Assembly (NCBI RefSeq): GCF_900167475.1
Contig: NZ_LT796768.1
Span: 372,001-436,000 of the forward strand
Origin: Aeromicrobium choanae
GTDB taxonomy: Bacteria > Actinomycetota > Actinomycetes > Propionibacteriales > Nocardioidaceae
Length of the DNA: 64,000 nt
Direction of reading: 5' to 3'
Shown: piece after piece, positions 31,798-41,078 of the stretch
Layout: each line of letters begins with the position of its first letter
Position numbering within the stretch: position 1 is the stretch's first letter
Notes under the pieces: generated by a model
Told to the model about the DNA's origin: nothing
What the model saw: only the letters and a program-made list of their open reading frames with translations
Database searches by the model: none
Program-made: the position numbers and the translations under genes

Positions 31798-32625
31798 GTG
31801 ACGCAGTCGCCCGGAACTCCCACCGTCGGCGTCGCGATCAGGCGGGCTCGCCAGGCCGCCGGCATCACGCTGCGGGACCTCGCCGGCTCCATCCAGGTCA
31901 GCGCCGGGACGATGAGCGCGATCGAGAACGACAAGGTGGGCGTCAGCATCGCTCGCCTCTCGCAGATCGCCTCGGCGCTGGGCACCGAGACCGCCCATCT
32001 GGTCATGCAGCCTCCATCGCGAGCACCGGCGGGGTCCGCGCCGCAGGAGCGGTCGCGTCCATGGCGCGCCTCGTCGACGATCCGCCTGGACAACGTTACC
32101 GCCGCCGCCGTCACGGTGTTCCACGAAGCGGGGTACCACGGAGCGACCATGCGGGCGATCGCGGCGACGGCCCAGCTGAGCGTCGCCGGCGTCTACCACC
32201 ACCACCGGAGCAAGCACAGCATCCTGGTGTCCGTCTACGACCTGCTGCTCGACGAGCTGCAGGCGCGCGTCGCCGCGGCCGCCGCCGACGGCACGTCGCC
32301 CCACGATCGCGTGGTGAACATCGTCGAGGCGGTCAGCGTCTTCCGCGACCAGCATCCTGAGCTCTCGAGCGTGGCCGACTCGGAGCTTCGCAGCCTCGAC
32401 GAGCCCGAGAGCAGTCGCATCACCGCTCGCAGCCGCACCATCTACGACACGCTGAGGGTTCATGCCGACGAGGCCCTGAACACGTCGGCCGCCGCCCCGA
32501 TGTCGGCAGACGAGTTCAGCGCAGCCGTCCTGCGCCTCGCTGGGGTCTCGTGGCTGATCCCGCCCGGGATCCGAGGCAGAAGCGCCCTTCCTGTGACTCT
32601 CGCCCAGGCAGTCCTGCGGCCCTGA
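31798..32625 (+). CDS. fused XRE-TetR transcriptional regulator
   Basis: A 275-residue protein with two DNA-binding domains. Residues 10-66 are a HTH_3/XRE domain (VGVAIRRARQAAGITLRDLAG...GTMSAIENDKVGVSIARL). Residues 90-140 are a TetR helix-turn-helix (FHEAGYHGATMRAIAATAQLSVAGVYHHHRSKHSIL), followed by an all-helical TetR ligand domain. Fusion of both classes in one chain is unusual. Placed between two acyl-CoA synthetase genes, it likely senses the acid or its CoA ester. GTG start at 31798, only 57 bp from the divergent synthetase, so both promoters overlap. The frame is uninterrupted, so this is not an annotation artefact. Confidence 0.9.
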   Translation: MTQSPGTPTVGVAIRRARQAAGITLRDLAGSIQVSAGTMSAIENDKVGVSIARLSQIASALGTETAHLVMQPPSRAPAGSAPQERSRPWRASSTIRLDNVTAAAVTVFHEAGYHGATMRAIAATAQLSVAGVYHHHRSKHSILVSVYDLLLDELQARVAAAAADGTSPHDRVVNIVEAVSVFRDQHPELSSVADSELRSLDEPESSRITARSRTIYDTLRVHADEALNTSAAAPMSADEFSAAVLRLAGVSWLIPPGIRGRSALPVTLAQAVLRP

Positions 32626-32635
32626 CGAATGCCCC

Positions 32636-32669
32636 GAGTTCAGGTCCGCTGAACTGAACAACTGAACTC
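32636..32669. promoter_or_regulatory. inverted repeat with TGAAC half-sites before second acyl-CoA synthetase
   Basis: GAGTTCAG (32636-32643) and CTGAACTC (32662-32669) are perfect reverse complements 18 bp apart, with further TGAAC copies between them. Just after lies a small hairpin, GGCGAC/GTCGCC at 32673-32690. This may terminate the regulator transcript or bind the fusion regulator. Confidence 0.5.
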
Positions 32670-32725
32670 GGTGGCGACGGTTTTGTCGCCTGGCGAGCCG
32701 TGATTAATGTTCCTTGCGTCACACC

Positions 32726-32739
32726 CGAACGGTCGTTCG
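32726..32739. promoter_or_regulatory. TetR-type palindromic operator
   Basis: CGAACG-GT-CGTTCG is a perfect 6-2-6 palindrome 66 bp before the second acyl-CoA synthetase ATG and just downstream of the AT-rich TGATTAATGTT. Its size and symmetry are those of TetR sites; the upstream fusion regulator is the likely ligand. Confidence 0.6.
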
Positions 32740-32804
32740 CTGTGTTCAGCACCAGGGTTCAGCCCCAAGCGAGCACCGTCCGACCAGGTCACGAGGATCC
32801 CCCG

Positions 32805-34463
32805 ATGCCCGACTCCGTCACCCCGACCCGTCCCCCGTGGCTCTCCGGCTACCCGGACGGCAAGCCGGCGACCATCACGCCCGAGTACGGCACGTGCCTG
32901 GAGATGTTCTCCGCCGCCGTCGCCCGAAGCGCCGACGCACCCGCCATCCGCTACTTCGACGGCATCCTCACCTACGCGGAGGTCGACTCCCTGACCGACG
33001 CCATGGCGGCAGCACTGGTCGAGCGTGACTTCCGTCCTGGCGACCGGCTGGCCCTCTACCTCCAGAACGACCCGGCCTTCCTGCTCGGCCTGGTCGCGGC
33101 ATGGAAGGCCGGCGGCATCGCCGTCCTCATCAACCCGATGAACAAGCAGCGCGAGGTCGACAACCTGCTACGCGATTCCGGTGCCGTTGCCCTGCTCACC
33201 CTCGACGACCTCTACGACTCGGTGGCTCGCGAGGTCGTGGAGTCCGGGCGGACCTCCGTCTCCACGGTGATCACGACGTCGGCGACCGACTTCCAGAGCC
33301 GGAACGACGCACGCGTGCTCGACTCCGACCCCGTCGACACGAACGGGACACTGCGCCTCACCGATCTCGCGACGACGCACGCCGGACGCCGTGCCCCCTC
33401 CCCCGACCTGGACCGCGACAGCGTCGCCGTCCTCACCTACACCTCGGGCACGACCGGCCTGCCCAAGGGCGCCATGAACACCCACGGCGCCATGGCGTTC
33501 AACACGCAGGTCTACCGCGACTGGATGGATCTTCCCGAGGGTGCCGGCGTCCTGGCCATCGCGCCGCTGTTCCACATCACCGGACTCGTCGGGCACGCCA
33601 CCCTCTCGATGCTGCTTGCTGGACCACTGGTCCTGACGCACCGCTTCGAGCCGCACTCGATGCTCGACGCGATCCGCGAGCACCGCCCCTTCTTCACGAT
33701 CGGCGCGATCACCGCACTGGTCGCCCTGACCAGCGCCGGCGGCGCGACGCGTGACGACTTCACGTCCCTCGAGGTCGTCTACTCCGGCGGTGCGCCGATC
33801 CCACCCGCGGTGGCCGACCGCATCGAGGAGGAGTTCGGGTTCTACGCCCACAACTTCTACGGGATGACGGAGACGACGTCGCCCACGCACGGCGTCCCGC
33901 GCGGCCTGCGGGCCCCCGTCGACCCGGTCTCCGGAGCCCTCGCGGTCGGCTTTCCGGTCTTCAACACGCACGTGCGCGTGGTCGACGAGGCCGGCGTCGA
34001 GGTCCCCGTCGGGGAGATCGGCGAGTTCGCCACCTCGGGCCCGCAGGTCATCCCCGGCTACTGGAGGAATCCTGAGGCCACCGCGGAGGCGATCGTCGAC
34101 GGAGAGCTCCGCACCGGGGACATGGGCTTCATGGACGCGGACGGCTGGTTCTTCATCGTCGACCGCAAGAAGGACATGATCATCGCCTCCGGCTACAAGG
34201 TGTGGCCACGCGAGGTCGAGGACGTGCTCTACTCGCACCCGGCCGTCAAGGAGGCCGCGGTCGTCGGCGTCGCGCACGAGTACCGCGGCGAGACGGTGAG
34301 GGCCTTCGTCGCCCTGCACGCCGGCGCCCACACGACCTCGGATGAGCTCATCGCGTTCTGCAAGGAGCGGATGGCCGCCTACAAGTACCCGCGCGAGGTG
34401 CAGATCCTCGACCGCCTCCCCCAGTCCGTCACCGGCAAGATCCTGCGTCGCGAGCTGCGCTGA
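32805..34463 (+). CDS. acyl-CoA synthetase (AMP-binding family), copy 2
   Basis: A 552-residue ANL ligase paralogous to the gene at 30124-31740. P-loop TYTSGTTGLPKGAMNTH (about residue 208), A5 NFYGMTETTSPTHGVPRG, A8 ELRTGDMGFMDADGWFFIVDRKKDMI and the C-terminal catalytic Lys in QSVTGKILRRELR. It converts an exogenous carboxylic acid to acyl-CoA. ATG 32805 with GAGGA upstream was preferred over an ATG 105 bp earlier, which would run through the operator. The MHS permease 67 bp downstream probably supplies the substrate. Confidence 0.93.
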   Translation: MPDSVTPTRPPWLSGYPDGKPATITPEYGTCLEMFSAAVARSADAPAIRYFDGILTYAEVDSLTDAMAAALVERDFRPGDRLALYLQNDPAFLLGLVAAWKAGGIAVLINPMNKQREVDNLLRDSGAVALLTLDDLYDSVAREVVESGRTSVSTVITTSATDFQSRNDARVLDSDPVDTNGTLRLTDLATTHAGRRAPSPDLDRDSVAVLTYTSGTTGLPKGAMNTHGAMAFNTQVYRDWMDLPEGAGVLAIAPLFHITGLVGHATLSMLLAGPLVLTHRFEPHSMLDAIREHRPFFTIGAITALVALTSAGGATRDDFTSLEVVYSGGAPIPPAVADRIEEEFGFYAHNFYGMTETTSPTHGVPRGLRAPVDPVSGALAVGFPVFNTHVRVVDEAGVEVPVGEIGEFATSGPQVIPGYWRNPEATAEAIVDGELRTGDMGFMDADGWFFIVDRKKDMIIASGYKVWPREVEDVLYSHPAVKEAAVVGVAHEYRGETVRAFVALHAGAHTTSDELIAFCKERMAAYKYPREVQILDRLPQSVTGKILRRELR

Positions 34464-34530
34464 CGCCTCGCGTGGGCTCCTGCCCACGCCCCGACTCACT
34501 CGACTCAACCACTTCAGAAAGGCCCGGGTC

Positions 34531-35862
34531 ATGACCGACCTCAAGACCGCCGAGATCGCCGGCGCACGCAAGAAAGCCGTATCCGCCGCCGGCATCGGCA
34601 ACTTCGTCGAATGGTTCGACTTCGGCATCTACGCCCAGTTCATCACCATCATCGGCATGAAGTTCTTCCCCAGTGACAACCCGACGGCGTCGCTCCTGTC
34701 CGGCTTCGCGGCCTTCGCCGTGGGCTTCCTGGCCCGGCCGATCGGCGGCGTCATCTTCGGCAACATCGGCGACCGCGTCGGCCGACGCGCCGCCCTGTCG
34801 GGCGCCGTCCTGCTGATGTCCGCCGCGACCGTCGCGATCGGCCTGACCCCGAGCTACGCGACCATCGGGCTGCTCGCCCCGGTCCTGCTCGTGGCCTGGC
34901 GCATCCTGCAGGGCCTCTCGGCCGGCGGCGAGTACGCGGGCTCGAGCAGCTTCATCATCGAGTACGCGCCCTCGAACCGTCGTGCGCTGTTCGGCTCGGT
35001 CAACCCGGTCTCGGTCGCGCTCGGCACCGCCGCCGGCGCCTCGGTGGGCCTCATCGTCACGCAGGCGATGGACACGGCGAGCCTGGAGAGCTGGGGCTGG
35101 CGCATCCCGTTCCTCATCGCCGGCCCGGTCGGCCTGGTCGGCCTGTACCTGCGCCTGAAGATCCAGGAGACCCCCGAGTTCGAGGCGGTCAAGGAGGCGG
35201 CTCGCGAGGCCGTGCACCCGCCGATCGTCCGCGCCTTCCAGGACGGCCTGAAGCCCATGGTGGTGCTGTTCGCCTGGTCGATGGTCACGGCCGTCAGCTT
35301 CTACCTGCTCGGCGGCTACATGGTGGCCTACAACACCGAGGAGCTCGGACTCGAGCGCTCGGACGCCCTGACGTCGTACATCGTCGCGCTCGTGGTCTTC
35401 GCCATCGCCTGCCCCATCGCGGGTCTGGCGGCCGACCGCTGGGGCCGTCGCCCCGTGGGCATCGTGGCCGCCGTGGGCCTCGGCGTCGTCGCCATCCCGT
35501 CGTTCCACATCATGGGCGCGGGCGGCCTGGGCAGCGCGATGCTGGGCCAGAGCCTGTACGCGATCTTCGCCGGCAGCGTCGCCCTCGTCACCCCGGTGCT
35601 GATGGTGGAGCTGTTCAAGCCGGAGATCCGCTACACGGCCAGCGCCCTGGCGTACAACATGGCGTTCGCCCTGCTCGGCGGCACCGCACCGCTCGTCGCA
35701 ACCTGGCTGATCGCCCGGACCGGGGACCCGATCTCGCCGGCGTACTACGTCGTCCTGTTCGCCGCGGTGGGCCTGGTGGCCGTGCTGGTCGGGCTCAAGG
35801 GCTACTACGCGAAGGACAACATCCGCTCGCTGCAGATGGGCACGGAGGCCGACCGCGTCTGA
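34531..35862 (+). CDS. MHS-family MFS carboxylate transporter
   Basis: A 443-residue, 12-helix metabolite:H+ symporter (ShiA/KgtP/ProP group). The N-terminal GIGNFVEWFDFGIYAQF and loop FLARPIGGVIFGNIGDRVGRRAAL are signatures of this family, as is ILQGLSAGGEYAGSSSFIIEYAP. These carriers import organic acids such as alpha-ketoglutarate, shikimate or aromatic carboxylates. Directly downstream of an acyl-CoA synthetase, it likely imports the acid that the synthetase activates. Confidence 0.92.
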   Translation: MTDLKTAEIAGARKKAVSAAGIGNFVEWFDFGIYAQFITIIGMKFFPSDNPTASLLSGFAAFAVGFLARPIGGVIFGNIGDRVGRRAALSGAVLLMSAATVAIGLTPSYATIGLLAPVLLVAWRILQGLSAGGEYAGSSSFIIEYAPSNRRALFGSVNPVSVALGTAAGASVGLIVTQAMDTASLESWGWRIPFLIAGPVGLVGLYLRLKIQETPEFEAVKEAAREAVHPPIVRAFQDGLKPMVVLFAWSMVTAVSFYLLGGYMVAYNTEELGLERSDALTSYIVALVVFAIACPIAGLAADRWGRRPVGIVAAVGLGVVAIPSFHIMGAGGLGSAMLGQSLYAIFAGSVALVTPVLMVELFKPEIRYTASALAYNMAFALLGGTAPLVATWLIARTGDPISPAYYVVLFAAVGLVAVLVGLKGYYAKDNIRSLQMGTEADRV

Positions 35863-35874
35863 CCCACCCACTGA

Positions 35875-35918
35875 ACGACGACGCGGTCCGTCCCCTCGGG
35901 GGCGGACCGCGTCGTCGT
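35875..35918. terminator. long-stem bidirectional terminator
   Basis: ACGACGACGCGGTCCG (35875-35890) and CGGACCGCGTCGTCGT (35903-35918) form a perfect 16-bp stem; the loop itself holds CCCC/GGGG. It separates the convergent MHS permease and gltX genes. Confidence 0.88.
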
Positions 35919-35929
35919 CGGTGCGGGGT

Positions 35930-37399
35930 CTAGAGCACCGCGTCCAGACGGGCCAGGGAGGCCTCGCGTCCCAGCAGTTCCATCGACTCGAACAGCGGCG
36001 GGGAGATGCGGCGACCGGTGACAGCGACGCGCACCGGGCCGAACGCGAGACGCGGCTTGAGGCCGCGCTCCTCGACCAGGGCCTGGCGCAGGGCCGCCTC
36101 GATCGACTCGGTGGTCCACTCCCCCAGTCCGGCCAGCGCCTCGCGGGCCGCCTTGGCGACCTCGAGGCCGTCCTCGTTGAGCTGCTTCGCGGCGTCGTCG
36201 GGGTCGACGGCGAACTCCTCGCCGGCGAACAGGAACGCGAGCATCTCGGCGGCCTCGGTCAGCAGGTTGCTGCGCTCCTGCACCAGCGGTGCCGCCTGCG
36301 CGACGAGGTCGACGTCGACGCCCTCAGGCAGGTACGGCAGCAGCCGCTGCACGAACTCCTCGGGCGACAGCAGGCGCACGTGGTCGCCGTTGATCGCCTC
36401 GCACTTCTTCAGGTCGAAGCGTGCGGGGTTCGGGTTGACCCGCTCCACCTCGAACGCCGCCACCATCTCCTCGAGCGAGAAGATGTCGCGGTCCTCGGCG
36501 ATCGACCAGCCGAGCAGTGCGAGGTAGTTCAGCAGGCCCTCGGGCAGGAAGCCCTGGTCGCGGTAGCCGAGCAGGTTCGACTCGGGGTCGCGCTTCGAGA
36601 GCTTCTTGTTGCCCGAGCCCATCACGTACGGCAGGTGGCCGAAGCGCGGGGTGAAGCCCGAGCCCACGCCGATTTCGGCGAACGCCTCGTACAGCGCCAT
36701 CTGGCGCGGGGTGGACGACAGAATGTCCTCGCCGCGCAACACGTGGGTGATCCCCATCAGCGCGTCGTCGACGGGGTTGGTCAGCGTGTACAGCGGCTGG
36801 CCGTTCGCGCGGACGATGACGAAGTCCTGCACGTTCTCGGCGCCGAAGGTGATCTCCCCGCGGACGAGGTCGTCGAAGGTCCAGTCGCGCTCGGGCATCT
36901 TGAAGCGAATGACCGCCTGGCGGCCCTCGGCCTCGTACGCCGCCTGCTGCTCGGGCGTGAGGTCGCGGTGCAGGCCGTCGTAGCCGCTCGGGCGGCCGGC
37001 GGCGCGCGCGGCGTTGCGGCGCTCCTCCAGCTCCTCGGCGGTGTCGTAGGCCTTGTACGCGAAGCCGGCGTCCATCAGGCGCTGCGCGACGTCGGCGTAG
37101 ACGTCCATGCGCTGGCTCTGGCGGTACGGACCGTTCGGGCCGCCGACCTCGACGCCCTCGTCCCAGTCCAGGCCCAGCCACCGCATGACGTCGAGCAGCA
37201 GGTCGTAGGACTCCTGCGAGTCGCGGCTGGCGTCGGTGTCCTCGATGCGGAACACGAAGCGGCCGCCGTGGTGGCGCGCGAACGCCCAGCTGAACAGCGC
37301 GGTGCGCGCCATCCCCACGTGCGGGTTGCCGGTCGGGGACGGGCAGAACCGGGCGACCACGTCGCTGCCGGTCGCGGTCGTCCAACGGGTCTCAGTCAT
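35930..37399 (-). CDS. gltX: glutamyl-tRNA synthetase
   Basis: A 489-residue class I aminoacyl-tRNA synthetase charging tRNA-Glu (and, non-discriminatingly, tRNA-Gln in most actinobacteria). The HIGH-like motif is [10 protein letters not shown] near residue 21, where the usual final His is Met; KLSKR is intact in [12 protein letters not shown] near residue 250. The C-terminal helical anticodon-binding domain is complete. The 8-bp overlap with the FAH-family gene suggests co-transcription. The cognate tRNAs lie about 6 kb downstream, beyond the acyl-CoA synthetase cluster. Confidence 0.95.
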   Translation of the reverse strand: MTETRWTTATGSDVVARFCPSPTGNPHVGMARTALFSWAFARHHGGRFVFRIEDTDASRDSQESYDLLLDVMRWLGLDWDEGVEVGGPNGPYRQSQRMDVYADVAQRLMDAGFAYKAYDTAEELEERRNAARAAGRPSGYDGLHRDLTPEQQAAYEAEGRQAVIRFKMPERDWTFDDLVRGEITFGAENVQDFVIVRANGQPLYTLTNPVDDALMGITHVLRGEDILSSTPRQMALYEAFAEIGVGSGFTPRFGHLPYVMGSGNKKLSKRDPESNLLGYRDQGFLPEGLLNYLALLGWSIAEDRDIFSLEEMVAAFEVERVNPNPARFDLKKCEAINGDHVRLLSPEEFVQRLLPYLPEGVDVDLVAQAAPLVQERSNLLTEAAEMLAFLFAGEEFAVDPDDAAKQLNEDGLEVAKAAREALAGLGEWTTESIEAALRQALVEERGLKPRLAFGPVRVAVTGRRISPPLFESMELLGREASLARLDAVL

Positions 37400-38171
37400 C
37401 TGCCACCACCGGGTTCGTCAGGGTGCCCAGGCCGTCGATCGTCACGGCCACGTGGTCGCCGGCCTGCATGGGGCCGACGCCGTCGGGCGTGCCGGTGAGG
37501 ACGACGTCGCCGGGCAGGAGGGTCATGAAGCTGGTCACGTACTGCAGGATCGTGGTGACGTCGAAGACCATGTCCGACGTACGCCCGTCCTGCTTGGTCT
37601 CGCCGTTGAGCGTCGTGCGCACGCGGACGTCGGACGGGTCGAAGTCGGTCTCGATCCACGGCCCGAGCGGGCAGAACGTGTCGAAGCCCTTCGCGCGGGC
37701 CCACTGGCCGTCCTTGGCCTGCAGGTCGCGCGCCGTGACGTCGTTCGCCACCGTGTAGCCGTAGATCACCTTCGGGGCGTCCTCGGCCGTCAGGTTGCGG
37801 CAGATCCGTCCGATGACGATCGCGAGCTCGCCCTCGAAGTGCACGTCCTGCGACTGCTTCGGGTAGAAGATCGGCTCGCCCGGGCCGATCACCGAGGTGT
37901 TCGGCTTGAGGAAGATCAGCGGCTCCTCGGGCACGTTGCCGCCCATCTCGGCGGCGTGCGCGACGTAGTTCTTGCCGACGCACACGACCTTGCTGCGCGG
38001 GATGACCGGCGCCAGCAGGCGGACGTCCTCCAGCGCCAGCTTCTCGCCGGTCAGCTCCAGCGGAGCGTAGAGGGGGTCTCCCTTGAGGGGAGCGATGATG
38101 GGGGTGTCGCCATCGGCACCGACGACCCCGTAACGGGGGTCGTCGTCACCGGCGAATCGGGCCACGCGCAT
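37392..38171 (-). CDS. fumarylacetoacetate hydrolase family protein
   Basis: A 259-residue FAH-fold enzyme. Metal-binding acidic residues are visible in [14 protein letters not shown] (Glu-x-Glu) and further in [13 protein letters not shown]; the C-terminal [14 protein letters not shown] is invariant in the family. Members hydrolyse or decarboxylate beta-diketo acids (for example 2-hydroxyhepta-2,4-dienedioate isomerase, acylpyruvase). The position just upstream of gltX is widely conserved in actinobacteria, so a housekeeping clean-up role such as oxaloacetate enol/keto control is possible. Its 3' end overlaps gltX by 8 bp. Confidence 0.9.
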   Translation of the reverse strand: MRVARFAGDDDPRYGVVGADGDTPIIAPLKGDPLYAPLELTGEKLALEDVRLLAPVIPRSKVVCVGKNYVAHAAEMGGNVPEEPLIFLKPNTSVIGPGEPIFYPKQSQDVHFEGELAIVIGRICRNLTAEDAPKVIYGYTVANDVTARDLQAKDGQWARAKGFDTFCPLGPWIETDFDPSDVRVRTTLNGETKQDGRTSDMVFDVTTILQYVTSFMTLLPGDVVLTGTPDGVGPMQAGDHVAVTIDGLGTLTNPVVADD

Positions 38172-38181
38172 GGGCTCCAGA

Positions 38182-39039
38182 CTACGGGGCCTCGCTCCGT
38201 CCGGCCGACTCGACCGCGAGGAACCGCACGACGCTCGACCCGGCCACCTGTCCGGCGGCCGCGGCGAGGAGCACCGAGGCCATCGGCATCGGCAGCGCCT
38301 CCACGTGGGCGAGGTCCCCCGCCGCGAACACGCGCGGGCGGCTGGTCTGGCCGAGGACGTCGACCCGCACGCAGCCGGACGGCAGCATCTCGAGGCCCAG
38401 CTGCTCGGCGAACGGCGCCGACTGGGCGAAGGTCGGGTGCACGAAGAGTCCGGCCACGGCGACCGGGTCGGCGGCGGCGCGGTGGACGAGCACGCCGTCG
38501 GCGGTGCGCTCGATCTTGGTCACCTCGCCGTCGGCGAAGTGCACGACCTCCGAGCCGATGGGGCTGAGCATCTGGATCATCGTCGGGACGTGAGGCCCGT
38601 CGCCGACCAGGCCGATGACCCGTCCGGCCAGCTCGTGACCGTGGCAGAAGGGGCAGGCCGCGACCTCCTTGCCCCACGCCTCCTCCAGGCCGGGGATGTC
38701 GGCCAGGTCGTCCTTCAGGCCGGTCGCGAGGACGACCGTGCGCGCCTCGATCGTGCCGCCGTCGGTCTCGGCGACGAACCCGTCGCCCTCCTCGCGCACG
38801 CGGTGGACGGTCGTCTCGCGCAGCTCGACCGTGTCGTACTCGTCGAGGTCCTCGCGGGCGAGGCGCCGGATCTCCTCGGGCGCGCGGCCGTCGTGGGTCA
38901 GGAAGTTGTGGGCGTGCTCGACCGTGTCGTTGCGGTAGCGGCCCGAGTCGACCAGGGCGACCGTGCGGTGCATGCGGCCGAGGGTCAGTGCGGCCTGCAG
39001 GCCCGCCGGGCCGCCGCCGATCACGAGTGCGTCGTACAT
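38182..39039 (-). CDS. thioredoxin reductase-like FAD/NAD(P) oxidoreductase
   Basis: A 285-residue two-dinucleotide-domain flavoprotein. The FAD site is [18 protein letters not shown] at the N-terminus and the redox CxxC is in [12 protein letters not shown] near residue 153, followed by the NAD(P)H domain start [11 protein letters not shown] (a degenerate GxGxxG). It is close to, but shorter than, thioredoxin reductase (about 310), and belongs to a family found beside MerR regulators. It may reduce a small thioredoxin-like partner or a disulfide. Its promoter carries a MerR-type operator. Confidence 0.87.
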   Translation of the reverse strand: MYDALVIGGGPAGLQAALTLGRMHRTVALVDSGRYRNDTVEHAHNFLTHDGRAPEEIRRLAREDLDEYDTVELRETTVHRVREEGDGFVAETDGGTIEARTVVLATGLKDDLADIPGLEEAWGKEVAACPFCHGHELAGRVIGLVGDGPHVPTMIQMLSPIGSEVVHFADGEVTKIERTADGVLVHRAAADPVAVAGLFVHPTFAQSAPFAEQLGLEMLPSGCVRVDVLGQTSRPRVFAAGDLAHVEALPMPMASVLLAAAAGQVAGSSVVRFLAVESAGRSEAP

Positions 39040-39078
39040 GGTGTTCCTCTCTCGAATGGAATAACGAGACGAGCGTGC

Positions 39079-39100
39079 GACTTCAGGTCAACATGAAGTC
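39079..39100 (-). promoter_or_regulatory. MerR-type operator within the oxidoreductase promoter
   Basis: GACTTCA (39079-39085) and TGAAGTC (39094-39100) form a perfect 7-8-7 dyad. On the minus strand TTGACT overlaps its edge as a -35, and CACGCT about 19 bp later may be the -10; a long spacer with the dyad inside is typical of MerR-activated promoters. The dyad also covers the regulator ATG at 39093. Confidence 0.7.
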
Positions 39101-39518
39101 AAGTCAGTCGATCGGGGACGTCGCCGCGCGGTTCGGGATCGAGACCCACGTGCTGCGGCACTGGGAGGACGTGGGCCTGCTCCGGCCCGCGCGTGACGGT
39201 GCCGACCGGCGCCGCTACGGCGACGACGACCTCGTGCGGATCGCGGTCATCCTGCGCAGCAAGGCGGCCGGGATGTCGCTCGAGCAGATCGCGGTCCTGC
39301 TGGACGAGGAGGCCCCGTCACGGCACGAGGTGCTCGAGTCGCACATCGCCGACCTCGACCGGAGGATGCGCGAGATGGAGCGGTCGCGCGAGATGACCGA
39401 GCACGCCCTGCGCTGCCGCTCGCACGACATCACGCAGTGCCCGAGGTTCCAGGGCTTCATCTCCGACGTGCTGGCCGGCACGACCCCCTGGTCGCTCGAC
39501 GGCCCCGCCACCGCCTGA
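39093..39518 (+). CDS. MerR-family transcriptional regulator
   Basis: A 141-residue regulator with the MerR helix-turn-helix and wing (SIGDVAARFGIETHVLRHWEDVGLLRPARDGADRRRYGDDDL), the dimerisation helix, and a C-terminal CRSHDITQCPRF that may bind a metal or act as a redox switch. It most likely activates the divergent thioredoxin-reductase-like gene. ATG 39093 is used because the domain begins right after; GTG 39075 is possible and would clear the operator less well. Confidence 0.87.
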   Translation: MKSSQSIGDVAARFGIETHVLRHWEDVGLLRPARDGADRRRYGDDDLVRIAVILRSKAAGMSLEQIAVLLDEEAPSRHEVLESHIADLDRRMREMERSREMTEHALRCRSHDITQCPRFQGFISDVLAGTTPWSLDGPATA

Positions 39519-39541
39519 GCGGCGCGAGCCCGTGCGGGAGG

Positions 39542-40297
39542 TCAGGCGGAGCCGTAGCGGCGCTGACGCGTGGCGTACTCCTCGACCGCGGCCCACAGCG
39601 CGCGGCGGTCGACGTCGGGCCAGGCGATGTCGCTGAACACGAGCTCGGCGTAGGCCGCCTGCCACGGCAGGAAGTTGCTGGTGCGCTGCTCGCCGGACGT
39701 GCGCCAGAACAGGTCGACGTCGGGCATCCACGGCTCGTCGAGGTACCGCGCGAAGGTGGCCTCGGTGATCTTCTCGGGGTTGAGGCGCCCCGCCTTCACG
39801 TCGCGGGCCAGCGCGGCGGCGGCATCGGCGATCTCGGCGCGACCGCCGTAGTTGACGCACATCGTGAGGGTGCAGACGGTGTTGTGCTTCGTCAGCTCCT
39901 CGGCCTCCTCGAGCTCGCGGATCACGCTGCGCCACAGCCGCGGGCGACGACCGGCCCAGCGCACGCGGACGCCCAACTCGTGCATCTCGTCGCGGCGACG
40001 GCGGATCACGTCGCGGTTGAAGCCCATGAGGAACTTGACCTCCTCGGGCGACCGCTTCCAGTTCTCGGTGCTGAACGCGTAGGCGCTGACCGCCTTCACG
40101 CCGACCTCGATGGCGCCCTCGACCACGTCGAACAGGGCGGCCTCGCCGGCCTTGTGGCCCTCGGTGCGCGGCAGGCCGCGCTCCTGCGCCCAGCGGCCGT
40201 TGCCGTCCATCACGATCGCGACGTGCTGCGGCACCTGGCCGGGAGCGAGGCGCGGGGCGGTGGCACCCGAGGGGTGCGGGGTGGGTTTGCGCGGCAT
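39542..40297 (-). CDS. uppS: isoprenyl (cis-prenyl) diphosphate synthase
   Basis: A 251-residue Z-type prenyltransferase making long-chain polyprenyl diphosphate, the lipid carrier precursor for peptidoglycan. Catalytic Asp31 is in MDGNGRWAQ, substrate-binding [12 protein letters not shown] is near residue 93, and the C-terminal [23 protein letters not shown] is the family signature. The start overlaps the recO stop by one base, the usual actinobacterial recO-uppS pair. Confidence 0.95.
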   Translation of the reverse strand: MPRKPTPHPSGATAPRLAPGQVPQHVAIVMDGNGRWAQERGLPRTEGHKAGEAALFDVVEGAIEVGVKAVSAYAFSTENWKRSPEEVKFLMGFNRDVIRRRRDEMHELGVRVRWAGRRPRLWRSVIRELEEAEELTKHNTVCTLTMCVNYGGRAEIADAAAALARDVKAGRLNPEKITEATFARYLDEPWMPDVDLFWRTSGEQRTSNFLPWQAAYAELVFSDIAWPDVDRRALWAAVEEYATRQRRYGSA

Positions 40298-41025
40298 CAG
40301 CGGTCCACGTGGGCCAGGGAGCGCAGTCCGCGCTCGAGGTGCCAGGACAGGTAGTTGGCGACCATGCCGCCGGCCTCGCGGCGCGAGCGGTCGTCGGCCA
40401 GCCCGACCGCCGTCCAGTCGCCCACCAGCAGGGCCGCCAGCAACGCGACCGTGGTGGCCGAGGGCACCGACGAGCCGGGCACGCGGCAGGCGTCGCACAG
40501 CATCCCGCCCGAGCCGGCGTGGAAGTGCCGGTGCGGTCCCTCGAGTCCGCACCGCGCGCAGCCGTCGAACGAGGGCGCGTAGCCCGCGATCGCGAGCGAC
40601 CGCAGCTGGAACGAGTCGAGCAGGACGTCGGGCGGCTGGCGGTGCTCGGTCAGCGCGCGCAGCGCTCCCACCAGCAGGTGGTACTGCGGCACGGAGGGCT
40701 CGGCGGTGTCGGCGACGAGGCGCTCGGCGGTCTCGAGCATCGCCGTGCCCGCCGTGTAGGCCGCGTAGTCGGCGCCGAGGTGCGAGGCGAACGGATCGAT
40801 CGTGACGACCTGGGCGATGACGTCGAGCGAGCGGCCCTCGGCGAACTGCACGTCGACGTGCATGGAGGGCTCGAGGCGGCCACCGAAGCGACTGGAGGTC
40901 TTGCGCACGCCGCGACCCACGGCCCTCACGACCCCGCGACCGCGGGTGAGCATCGTGACGATGCGGTCGGCCTCGCCCAGCTTCTGGGTGCGCAGGACGA
41001 CACCGGAGTCGCGATAGGTGCCCAC
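40297..41025 (-). CDS. recO: DNA repair protein RecO
   Basis: A 242-residue RecF-pathway protein that anneals ssDNA and loads RecA with RecR. N-terminal OB fold [28 protein letters not shown], then a helical domain with a zinc site in CARCGLEG and CDACRV. GTG start at 41025. Coupled with uppS. Confidence 0.95.
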   Translation of the reverse strand: MGTYRDSGVVLRTQKLGEADRIVTMLTRGRGVVRAVGRGVRKTSSRFGGRLEPSMHVDVQFAEGRSLDVIAQVVTIDPFASHLGADYAAYTAGTAMLETAERLVADTAEPSVPQYHLLVGALRALTEHRQPPDVLLDSFQLRSLAIAGYAPSFDGCARCGLEGPHRHFHAGSGGMLCDACRVPGSSVPSATTVALLAALLVGDWTAVGLADDRSRREAGGMVANYLSWHLERGLRSLAHVDR

Positions 41026-41078
41026 CGCTCCATTCTGCCCCAGTCGCGGTCGCTCGCCGGTGTGGCACGCTCGGATCC

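Noticed and set aside
31741-32661. N-terminal extension of the minus-strand acyl-CoA synthetase to give 845 residues
   Set aside because: The extension runs antisense through the XRE-TetR regulator; a proper ATG with AGGAG lies at 31740.
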